From an uncultured Pseudomonadota bacterium (lineage in GTDB: Bacteria > Pseudomonadota > Gammaproteobacteria > Steroidobacterales > Steroidobacteraceae), in assembly GCA_903927005.1 (NCBI GenBank), contig CAIYLH010000105.1, positions 62,001 through 126,000 of the forward strand: DNA of 64,000 nt, read 5' to 3'. The position numbers and the translations under genes were made by a program. Within the stretch, counting starts at the first letter, position 1. The number at the start of each line of letters is the position of its first letter. Under the pieces are notes generated by a model that was given only the letters and a program-made list of their open reading frames with translations, did no database searches and had not been told where the DNA came from. Shown piece after piece: positions 43,976 through 51,496 of this stretch.

Positions 43976-45439
43976 CTAGAGGCGACCATATAACTGGTTC
44001 CAATAGCGACAGCGTGCGCCGAGCCAGCTGGGCACCTCCTCCCAGGCGAAACGCCACTCCCAGTTTCCCTCGAGGGTGCCGGGCGTATTCATGCGCGCCT
44101 CGCTACCACGACCAAGCAAGTCCTGCATCGGCACGATAGCAAGTCCCGCGACCGACGCGAGCACCGTGCGGGTCAAGGCGTCGACCGCCTCTCCCGGCGA
44201 GGTGCCGAGGTAGTCGGCGACACGCCCTCGCGCGTACTCGTCGAGGCACGCAAGCCAGCCGGCCGTCGTGTCGTTGTCATGAGTGCCGGTATAGGCCACG
44301 CAACAGGCGATCCAATTGTGCGGTGCGTGCAGGTTGCGCCCGTCACCGTCGAAACCGAACTGCGCAACACGCATGCCCGGCAGCCCGAATTCGTCGCGCA
44401 ACTGTTCCACCTCCGGCGTAATGACGCCGAGATCCTCGGCGACCACGGCGAGGCTGCCGAACGCCTGCAGGGCCGCCGCCAGCAGCGCCCGGCCTGGCGC
44501 CTTGCGCCATTCTCCGCTCACCGCGGTGAGCGCGCCGGCAGGCACCGCCCAGCAGGCCTCCAGCCCCCGGAAGTGATCGATACGCACCAGGTCGAACAGC
44601 TCAAACTGCGCGCGCAACCGGTCCAGCCACCAGGCAAAACCCGTCGCAAGGTGCGCCTCCCAGCGATACAGCGGATTGCCCCACAACTGGCCGTCGGCAG
44701 CGAAGTAGTCGGGTGGCACGCCAGCCACCGCGGTCGGTCGCCCGCTCGCATCGAGCTGGAACAGCTCCGGGTGACCCCACGCCTCGACGCTGTCGGGCGC
44801 CAGGTAGATAGGCACGTCGCCAAACAGGCGCACGCCACGCGCAGCCGCGTAGCCACGCAAGGCCTGCCACTGGGCGTAAAAGAAATACTGGCCGGCCTCA
44901 ATCTCGGCGATCGCGGCGGCAAGCTCTGCGCGTGCGCGCGCAAGCGCCGCAGGCTCGCGCATCCGCAGCGGCGCCGGCCACTCCCACCAGGGACGGCCAC
45001 TCTCGCGCTCCTGGATCGCAGTGAACAGCGCGTAGTCGGCTAACCAGTGCGCGCCGTCGAGCTTGAAGCGCACGAACGCGTCGCGCATCGGCCCACTGCC
45101 GGCGTGCAGCGCAGCGCTTGCCGCTGACAGCAACGCAGCACGTGGCGTCTCACCGAGGTGCGCCGCGTCGAGCAGCCCGACGCGCGCGAGCGTCTCAAGG
45201 TCAATCAGACCGGGATCACCGGCGTGGTTGGAGCGCGCGAAATACGGCGAACGATCGGCGCCGACCGGACCCAGCGGCAGGAACTGCCATACGGAGAAGC
45301 CTCCCGCCACGAGCCAGTCAACGAAACTGCGCGCAGCCTGCCCGAGCGCGCCGTGCGCCGCGTCCGGCAGCGACGTCGGGTGCAGCAACACGCCGGCGCG
45401 GCGGCGATCAAACACCGGCAGGATGCCGAGCTCACTCAT
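43976..45439 (-). CDS. malQ: 4-alpha-glucanotransferase (amylomaltase)
   Basis: 487 residues from ATG 45439; a GTG nine bases upstream is less likely. It is a GH77 enzyme: RRAGVLLHPTSLPD, GDVPIYLAPDSVEAW, the nucleophile Asp in VRIDHFRGLE, the acid/base Glu in VVAEDLGVITPEV, and TGTHDNDTTAGW. It transfers alpha-1,4-glucan chains, recycling maltooligosaccharides. It lies 113 bases behind glgC on the same strand, consistent with glycogen or maltodextrin turnover. Confidence 0.95.
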   Translation of the reverse strand: MSELGILPVFDRRRAGVLLHPTSLPDAAHGALGQAARSFVDWLVAGGFSVWQFLPLGPVGADRSPYFARSNHAGDPGLIDLETLARVGLLDAAHLGETPRAALLSAASAALHAGSGPMRDAFVRFKLDGAHWLADYALFTAIQERESGRPWWEWPAPLRMREPAALARARAELAAAIAEIEAGQYFFYAQWQALRGYAAARGVRLFGDVPIYLAPDSVEAWGHPELFQLDASGRPTAVAGVPPDYFAADGQLWGNPLYRWEAHLATGFAWWLDRLRAQFELFDLVRIDHFRGLEACWAVPAGALTAVSGEWRKAPGRALLAAALQAFGSLAVVAEDLGVITPEVEQLRDEFGLPGMRVAQFGFDGDGRNLHAPHNWIACCVAYTGTHDNDTTAGWLACLDEYARGRVADYLGTSPGEAVDALTRTVLASVAGLAIVPMQDLLGRGSEARMNTPGTLEGNWEWRFAWEEVPSWLGARCRYWNQLYGRL

Positions 45440-45552
45440 CAGCGGCACGACTCCGGCGCGCCGATGCCGGCGCTACAGCCCTATTCGACCTCATGATCTG
45501 TCCTTAGGAGTCGGGCGACAGCGGCGCGGCCGCAGGCGCAGCAGCTGGCCGC

Positions 45553-46824
45553 TCAGCCCAGCGCCCGGAGCATCTGCGGCGTGACCAGTACGACGCCCTT
45601 CTCGGTGACCTCGAAGCGGCGAACGTCTTCCTCACGGTCGACGCCTATCTGCATGCCGTCCGGAACGATGCAGCCCTCGTCGAGGATCGCCCGCTGGATC
45701 ATGCAGCTCTTGCCGATACGCACCCCCGGCAGCACGACCGTGCCGTGCACGACCGATCGCTCGTCAACACGCACGTCCGAAAACAGCAGCGACTCACGCA
45801 CTGTTGCCCCCGAGATGATGCAGCCGCCGGCGACCATTGAGTTGACCGCCATGCCGCGCCGACCGGCGTGGTCGTCGAGGATGAACTTGGCCGGTGGACG
45901 CTGCAGCTGGTAGGTCCAGATCGGCCACTCCTCGTCATAGATGTTCAGGTCGGGCCGGACATCGACGAGCTCCATGTTCGCCTCGTAGTACGCATCCAGC
46001 GTACCGACGTCACGCCAGTACGCCTGCGCGCGGGTGCGCACGTCCTGGAACGCGTAGGCGTAGACGCGCAGCTCACTGAGCGCGGCGGGAATGATGTTCT
46101 TACCAAAATCATGCTGCGAGTCCGTGCGCGCCGCATCCTCGGTCAGCAGCCGCTCGAGCAGCTCGGCGTTGAAGATGTAGATGCCCATGGAGGCCAGCGC
46201 CGTGTCCGGTCGACCGGGGATCGTCTCGGGACTGGCCGGCTTCTCGGCAAAGCGCACCACACGATTGGAGTCGGTGACCGACAGCACGCCGTACTCGCGC
46301 GCGAGCGCCACCGGCACCTCGACCACGCCGATCGAGATCGCGGCGTTCTTCTCGACGTGCGCGGCGATCATCGGGCCGTAGTCCATCGTGTAGATGTGGT
46401 CGCCGGCGAGCACCAGCACGTGCTTAGGGTGGTGCGCGCGAATGTACTCAAGGTTCTGGTAGACCGCGTCCGCCGTGCCCTGGTACCAGTGCGGCCCCAC
46501 CTGCTGCTGCGCCGGGATCACGCTGACGAACTCGCCAAACTCGCCACGCAGGTAGCCCCAGCCACGCTGCACGTGCTCGATCAACGACTGCGCCTTGTAC
46601 TGTGTCAGCACGGCGATCTGACGGATGCCGGAGTTCACGCAGTTGGAGAGCACGAAGTCGATGATCCGAAACTTGCCGCCGAACGGCGTCGCCGGCTTCG
46701 CCCGACTGGTGGTCAGCTGCTTGAGCCGTTCACCGCGTCCGCCGGCCATGATGATGGCCAGCGTACCGCTGGTCAGTCGGCTGACGTAACGGCCGGAATT
46801 GCCTAGCGGGGCCTTTGGGCTCAT
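45553..46824 (-). CDS. glgC: Glucose-1-phosphate adenylyltransferase
   Basis: 423 residues from ATG 46824 with GGGAA upstream. It has the nucleotidyltransferase loop IIMAGGRGERLKQLT, the effector/substrate Lys in RAKPATPFGGKFRIIDFVLSN, and FAEKPASPETIPGRPD. The C-terminal left-handed beta-helix (ISGATVRESLLFSDVRV, RIGKSCMIQRAILDEGC) is complete. It makes ADP-glucose, the committed step of bacterial glycogen synthesis. It is divergent from glgB, with 34 bases between start codons, and leads glgC-malQ. Confidence 0.96.
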   Translation of the reverse strand: MSPKAPLGNSGRYVSRLTSGTLAIIMAGGRGERLKQLTTSRAKPATPFGGKFRIIDFVLSNCVNSGIRQIAVLTQYKAQSLIEHVQRGWGYLRGEFGEFVSVIPAQQQVGPHWYQGTADAVYQNLEYIRAHHPKHVLVLAGDHIYTMDYGPMIAAHVEKNAAISIGVVEVPVALAREYGVLSVTDSNRVVRFAEKPASPETIPGRPDTALASMGIYIFNAELLERLLTEDAARTDSQHDFGKNIIPAALSELRVYAYAFQDVRTRAQAYWRDVGTLDAYYEANMELVDVRPDLNIYDEEWPIWTYQLQRPPAKFILDDHAGRRGMAVNSMVAGGCIISGATVRESLLFSDVRVDERSVVHGTVVLPGVRIGKSCMIQRAILDEGCIVPDGMQIGVDREEDVRRFEVTEKGVVLVTPQMLRALG

Positions 46825-46858
46825 GGATGTTCCCGTGTGATCTGGGGGCTATGGTACC

Positions 46859-49033
46859 GTGCAATCGGTGCTCTGCAACCGCACCAACAAGCGATTGAAC
46901 TCACAGCTCAAGACCTTCCTTGCCCGCCGCGCGCCGCAACTGCGCAAGCTCGGCGCGCTCGCGCGCGGCGAGGTGGCGCCGCTGCTGGGCCTGCACCGCG
47001 AAGCTGACCACTGGGTGCTGCTGAGCTGGGTGCCCGACGCCGTCCGTGCCTGGGCGGATGGCCGCCCACTCACCCGCATCGGGGCCGGGCCCGTCTACGG
47101 CTGGGCCGGCGCTGAACCTCCCGCCACCCCCTGGCGCCTGCGCTGGCGCGACGCGCGCGGCGTGCAGCACGAACGCCTCGACCCCTACGCATTCGCGCCC
47201 GACCTGCCCGCCGAGGCACTGATCGCGCACGCGCAAGGCAGCGCGAGCGCGATGCACCAGTTGTTCGGCGCACACCCGCTGCAGCGCGACGGCGTGAACG
47301 GACTGCGATTCGCCGTCTGGGCGCCGCGAGCGCTCGAGGTGCTGTTGGTACTGGACCCTATTCGCCTGCCGCTGCGCGCGTCGGCCGCTGGCGCATGGGA
47401 ACTGTTTGTGCCGGACCTTGCGCCCGGCTGCTGCTACCGCTACGAGATCGTGTCGGAGGCAGGTTACGCCCTCAAGACAGATCCCTACGCCCGCCAGCTT
47501 GAAGAGCGACCGGGCTGGCGGGCAATCGCCACGGCCAACAGCACGTACCCCTGGACCGACCAGGACTGGCTCGCGGCACGCGCGACGCGCGGCCGCGGGC
47601 GGCCCACCTCCGTATACGAGCTGCACCTGGGCTCATTCGCACAACGTGACGGCGCCCCCCTGAACTATCGCGAACTGGCCGAGCGGATCGTGGCGCACGT
47701 CGTGCCGCTGGGGTTCACCGACATCGAACTGCTACCGGTGATGGAGCATCCACACGCCGCCTCCTGGGGCTACCAGACCAGCGGCTACTTCGCGCCCACG
47801 GCCCGGCACGGCTCACCGAATGACTTTCGCGCCTTCGTCGATCGGCTGCATCGCGCCGGGCTTGGCGTGATCCTCGACTGGACCCCGGCGCATTTCGCGA
47901 CCGACCCTGAGGCGCTGGCCCGCTTTGACGGCGAGGCTCTCTATGAACACGCCGATCCTCGGCGCGGCGAGCATCGCGATTGGGGCACGCTGGCGTTCGA
48001 CTTCGACCGGCCGGAAGTGCACTCCTTCCTGCTGTCCAGCGCGCGCTACTGGCTGGAGGAGTTTCACATCGATGGCCTGCGGGTCGACGCGGTCGCCGCG
48101 ATGCTCTACCTGGACTACCAGCGCGCACCGGACGCATGGCTGCCCGAGGCGGACGGCGGCAACGAGCACCGTGCGGCAGTGCGGTTCCTGCAGGCACTGA
48201 CCTCGCTCGTGCACGAGCGCTTTGCCGGCGTTGAACTGCACGCGGAGGATTCCTCGATCCGGCCCGGCACGACCGCACCGGTCGCCGCCGGAGGACTGGG
48301 CTTCGACTACAAATGGAGCCTCGGCTGGATGCACGACTCGCTGCACTATTTCGGCGTCGACCCGCTGTTCCGCCGCCATCATCACGACGAGCTGATCCAC
48401 GCGACGCGCTATGCCGCGAGCGAACGGCATCTGCTGCCGCTCTCGCACGACGAGGTCGTGCACGGCAAGCGCTCCTTGCTCAGGCGACTGCCTGGCGACG
48501 CCTGGCAGCAGCATGCAACCCTGCGGCTGCTGTATGCCTGGCAATGGACCCACCCGGGCGCCAAGCTGCTGTTCATGGGTGGCGAGGCGGCACAGGCCAC
48601 GGAGTGGGACCATCGCCGTGCGCTGCTCCAGCCCAAAAGCGCCGCAGCCCGCGGCATCGCCCGGTTGGTGGCGGACCTGAACGCCCTCTACCGCCAGACC
48701 CAGGCGCTGCAGGCGGACGGCCCCGACAGCCTCGTCTGGCTCGACACGGAGGATCGACTACGCTCGATCTACGCCTTCGAACGGCGTGCCAGCGGCGCGA
48801 TCGCGGTCGTGGTGCTCAATGCGACCCCCGTGCCACGCTACGGCGTGCGCATTGGCCTGCCGTTCGCGGGTCGCTGGCTGGAGCGCCTCAACACCGACGC
48901 GAAGCTTTATGGCGGCAGCAACGTCGGCAACCTCGGCGAGGTCGTCGCGGCACAGGATCCGGCCATGGGACAGCCTTATTCGGCCGCGGTCACCCTGCCA
49001 CCCCTGGGCGCGATCGTCCTCGTGCCGGCCTGA
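46859..49033 (+). CDS. glgB: 1,4-alpha-glucan branching enzyme
   Basis: 724 residues, starting at GTG 46859; later GTG or TTG starts are possible because the first 40 residues are poorly typed. Tandem CBM48-like N domains precede a GH13 barrel: DWTPAHF, nucleophile Asp410 in DGLRVDAVA, acid/base Glu463 in HAEDSS, and Asp531 in LPLSHDEVVHGK. The usual AEEST is AEDSS here, so the second acidic position is Asp. The enzyme makes alpha-1,6 branches. It is divergent from glgC with a 34-base gap and a TATGGT near the start. Confidence 0.95.
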   Translation: MQSVLCNRTNKRLNSQLKTFLARRAPQLRKLGALARGEVAPLLGLHREADHWVLLSWVPDAVRAWADGRPLTRIGAGPVYGWAGAEPPATPWRLRWRDARGVQHERLDPYAFAPDLPAEALIAHAQGSASAMHQLFGAHPLQRDGVNGLRFAVWAPRALEVLLVLDPIRLPLRASAAGAWELFVPDLAPGCCYRYEIVSEAGYALKTDPYARQLEERPGWRAIATANSTYPWTDQDWLAARATRGRGRPTSVYELHLGSFAQRDGAPLNYRELAERIVAHVVPLGFTDIELLPVMEHPHAASWGYQTSGYFAPTARHGSPNDFRAFVDRLHRAGLGVILDWTPAHFATDPEALARFDGEALYEHADPRRGEHRDWGTLAFDFDRPEVHSFLLSSARYWLEEFHIDGLRVDAVAAMLYLDYQRAPDAWLPEADGGNEHRAAVRFLQALTSLVHERFAGVELHAEDSSIRPGTTAPVAAGGLGFDYKWSLGWMHDSLHYFGVDPLFRRHHHDELIHATRYAASERHLLPLSHDEVVHGKRSLLRRLPGDAWQQHATLRLLYAWQWTHPGAKLLFMGGEAAQATEWDHRRALLQPKSAAARGIARLVADLNALYRQTQALQADGPDSLVWLDTEDRLRSIYAFERRASGAIAVVVLNATPVPRYGVRIGLPFAGRWLERLNTDAKLYGGSNVGNLGEVVAAQDPAMGQPYSAAVTLPPLGAIVLVPA

Positions 49034-49110
49034 AGGGGTTATCGGGCTCCTACCCCCTCAGAATGGGTCGAGTTCGAATTTAAGATCGTTATCATCTAAG
49101 TACTATTGTT

Positions 49111-49143
49111 TAGTCTTGACTAGTACTAATTTAGTGATATGAT
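49111..49143 (+). promoter_or_regulatory. PadR operon promoter and palindromic operator
   Basis: TTGACT (49116-49121) and TATGAT (49138-49143) with 16-base spacing. TAGTCTTGACTA (49111-49122) and ACTAATTTAGT (49125-49135) are near or perfect palindromes covering -35 and spacer, suggesting autoregulation by the PadR protein. Transcription would start near 49150. Confidence 0.65.
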
Positions 49144-49153
49144 CTACCTCAAC

Positions 49154-49591
49154 ATGGAAACACCAGAACACATCGAGCTGCCCCCGGACCCCGCCGACGA
49201 GCCACTGGACGTCGAGGGCCTGGCCCGCAAGTTCCAGAAGGAACTCAACTCCGGCCTGATCGCGCTGGTGCTGCTGTCGGTGCTCGACCGCGCCACCGAC
49301 GACCTGTACGGCTACCAGATCGCCAAAAGCCTGCAGGCGATGAGCCTGGGCGGCAGCCCGATGAAGCAGGGCGCGCTCTACCCGGTGCTGCGGACGCTGT
49401 CCGCCCACGGCCTGCTGGCCAGCCGGGTCGTGCCTTCCTACGCCGGCCCGCCGCGCCGCTACTACCGCATCACCGCCGCCGGCCGCGAGACGCTCGCACG
49501 CTGGCAGGGCATCTGGACGACGACCCGCGAGTTTGTCGACGCAGTGGCCAATCCCGCCGCCCCCACCTCCACCGATAGTGAGCAGTCATGA
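49154..49591 (+). CDS. PadR-family transcriptional regulator
   Basis: 145 residues from ATG 49154. An ATG at 49139 is in frame but lies inside the -10 box, so the second ATG, about four bases after the expected transcript start, is chosen. The winged helix has DLYGYQIAKSLQAMS, MKQGALYPVLRTLSAHGLLASRV and PPRRYYRITAAGRETLARW, the standard PadR wing. PadR proteins usually repress adjacent transport or sensor genes. It overlaps the next gene by ATGA, so regulator and membrane sensor are made together. Confidence 0.92.
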   Translation: METPEHIELPPDPADEPLDVEGLARKFQKELNSGLIALVLLSVLDRATDDLYGYQIAKSLQAMSLGGSPMKQGALYPVLRTLSAHGLLASRVVPSYAGPPRRYYRITAAGRETLARWQGIWTTTREFVDAVANPAAPTSTDSEQS

Positions 49592-50493
49592 ACAGGCCAG
49601 CCCCCCGCTCGATCGACCAGTACCTCTCGCAGCTCAATGACGCGCTGCGCGGCGAGGATCCGGCCCTGACGCAGGACGCCCTCTACGACGCCGAGGAATA
49701 CCTCCGCGCCGAGGTCGCGCAACACCCGGGCAAGACCGAGGCCGACGTGCTGGAGCTGATCGCCAGCACCTATGGCGCACCGGACGAAGTGGCCGAGGCC
49801 TACCGCACGACCGAAAAGACCGTGCGCGCCGCGACCCGTCCGATCGCCCCGCCGCCGCGGCACACGGCGCTCGGCCGGTTCTTCGGCGTCTATGCCGACA
49901 GCCGCGCATGGACGGCGCTGTTCTACATGCTGCTCGCGATGGTGACCGGCATCTTCTACTTCACCGTCGCCGTCACCGGACTTGCGATGTCAGCCGGGCT
50001 TGCGATCCTGATCATCGGCGTGCCGTTCTTCCTGCTGTTCATTGGACTGACGCGCGTGCTGTCGCTGGTCGAAGGACGCATCGTCGAGGGATTGCTGGGC
50101 GTACGCATGCCGCGCCGCCCGCTGCGCTCGACCCAGGGCATCGGCCTGGTCGCGCGGATCAAGGAAATGCTGCTCGACCGGCGCACCTGGACGACGCTGC
50201 TGTACATGCTGGTGATGCTGCCGCTGGGCATCCTCTACTTCACGATCGCGGTCTGCGGCATCGCGCTGTCCCTGGGCTGCATCGCAGCGCCAGTGCTGTC
50301 GATCCTCAACCAGCTGGGCCTGACCGTGAACGACGTGCAGTTCAACGGTGAGGTCCTCGGCTGGCCCCTGACCCTGCCATTCGCCGCGTTCGGCGTCCTG
50401 CTGCTGACCGCCGTCATGCACGGCGCCCGGGCGCTCGGCCAGCTGCATGGCAGCATCGCCCGCGCGCTGCTGCTGTCGCAGGACGGCGAGTGA
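49588..50493 (+). CDS. Membrane sensor protein with HAAS-type N-terminal domain
   Basis: 301 residues. The N-terminal 80 residues (IDQYLSQLNDALRGEDPALTQDALYDAEEYLRAEVAQ and ASTYGAPDEVAEAYR, in parts) match the HAAS/DUF1700 region that pairs with PadR regulators. Four to five transmembrane helices follow in two similar halves: WTALFYMLLAMVTGIFYFTVAVTGLAM and WTTLLYMLVMLPLGILYFTIAVCGIAL. The repeat with the Sensor-domain style LFYMLLAM.TGIFYF is clear. It probably senses the envelope and modulates the regulator. Overlaps at both ends couple it to PadR and to the next gene. Confidence 0.85.
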   Translation: MNRPAPRSIDQYLSQLNDALRGEDPALTQDALYDAEEYLRAEVAQHPGKTEADVLELIASTYGAPDEVAEAYRTTEKTVRAATRPIAPPPRHTALGRFFGVYADSRAWTALFYMLLAMVTGIFYFTVAVTGLAMSAGLAILIIGVPFFLLFIGLTRVLSLVEGRIVEGLLGVRMPRRPLRSTQGIGLVARIKEMLLDRRTWTTLLYMLVMLPLGILYFTIAVCGIALSLGCIAAPVLSILNQLGLTVNDVQFNGEVLGWPLTLPFAAFGVLLLTAVMHGARALGQLHGSIARALLLSQDGE

Positions 50494-51002
50494 GCTGCGA
50501 CGCCCCTGCCAATGCCTACCTCGAGGCGCGTCTGGCGGGCGCCCTCGACGCTGAGTTGCACTGGACCGCCACCGACATGCGCTGCGAGGGCATGCGCCGG
50601 CCGGATGGACTGGGCCTGCGGGTCACGTTCCAGGGCAATGTGGCCGGCCGACCGCTGACGCTGGTGTTCGCGGCCGCCCGGATCGGCGAGGGCGAGTCCG
50701 CCCACGCGGTCCCGGTCAACGTCACGCTGATCCGCGAGGGCGACACGATCTACGGCACGCAGGGCGACGGCCGCTGCCTGCTGGATGACGTTCGTCAGGC
50801 GCCGCTGGTCTCGCCTACCGCCGCGGGCACGGCGCGCCTGTGGCAGATCGAGGCCCGCGGCTTCTGCCTGGACCCGGCGCGCGCCGCCGTCACCGGCAGC
50901 AGTGCGATACTGTTGTCCCGTTTCGACTTTCGTGGACAGATCTCATGGGAACCCGACCCCACCCCGCCTGCGACACCAGCAAGCGCGCCGCCTCGATCCT
51001 GA
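50490..51002 (+). CDS. Hypothetical protein coupled to the sensor gene
   Basis: 170 residues from GTG 50490, overlapping the sensor stop as GTGA. It has no signal peptide or membrane helix. The pattern NVAGRPLTLVFAAARIGEGESAHAVPVNVTLIREGD suggests a beta-rich fold, and it contains three spaced Cys (SCDAP, RCEGM, RCLLDDV) and FCLDPARAA. The C-terminal proline-rich tail overlaps the DUF192 gene by 58 bases. Unknown function; its coupling points to the PadR/sensor pathway. Confidence 0.72.
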   Translation: MSCDAPANAYLEARLAGALDAELHWTATDMRCEGMRRPDGLGLRVTFQGNVAGRPLTLVFAAARIGEGESAHAVPVNVTLIREGDTIYGTQGDGRCLLDDVRQAPLVSPTAAGTARLWQIEARGFCLDPARAAVTGSSAILLSRFDFRGQISWEPDPTPPATPASAPPRS

Positions 51003-51487
51003 GTCTTGGCCGGCGCTGCGTGCTGGCGCTGCTGCTGCTCGCAGGGACGCTCGCGGCCATCCCCGCCGCCGCAGCGGATCCCGCGCACGAACCACTCGAC
51101 CACTTCCCGAGCAGCGAGCTGACCCTGGACGCAGGCGGCCGCTCCTACCCGTTCAAGGTCTGGATGGCGACCACTGACGCGCACCGCGAGCAGGGACTGA
51201 TGTACGTGACCAAGCTGCCTACCGATCGCGGCATGCTGTTCGTGTTCGAGTACCCTCAGGTGCTGAACTTCTGGATGAAGAACACCAAGATCCCGCTGGA
51301 TCTGCTGTTCATCGCGGCCAACGGCAAGGTGATCCGGATCGCCGAGAACGCCGAACCCGAATCGCTCGCTTCCATCAGCTCGATGGGCGCGGCGCTAGCG
51401 GTACTTGAGCTGGCCGGCGGTACGGCCAGGAAGCTCGGCCTGCAACCAGGCGTGCGCGTGCAGCACGCCGCTTTCGGTCCGCGTTAG
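50945..51487 (+). CDS. Exported DUF192 protein
   Basis: 180 residues from ATG 50945. A signal peptide (CVLALLLLAGTLAAIPAAAA) precedes the DUF192 beta-barrel: FKVWMATTDAHREQGLMYVTKLP, RGMLFVFEYPQVLNFWMKNTKIPLDLLFI, read as its two core motifs, and VLELAGGTARKLGLQPG. DUF192 domains are small periplasmic proteins of unknown activity. The start lies inside the upstream gene, an overlap of 58 bases; a later start would remove the signal peptide, so the overlap is accepted. Confidence 0.85.
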   Translation: MGTRPHPACDTSKRAASILSLGRRCVLALLLLAGTLAAIPAAAADPAHEPLDHFPSSELTLDAGGRSYPFKVWMATTDAHREQGLMYVTKLPTDRGMLFVFEYPQVLNFWMKNTKIPLDLLFIAANGKVIRIAENAEPESLASISSMGAALAVLELAGGTARKLGLQPGVRVQHAAFGPR

Positions 51488-51496
51488 GAACCCAGC

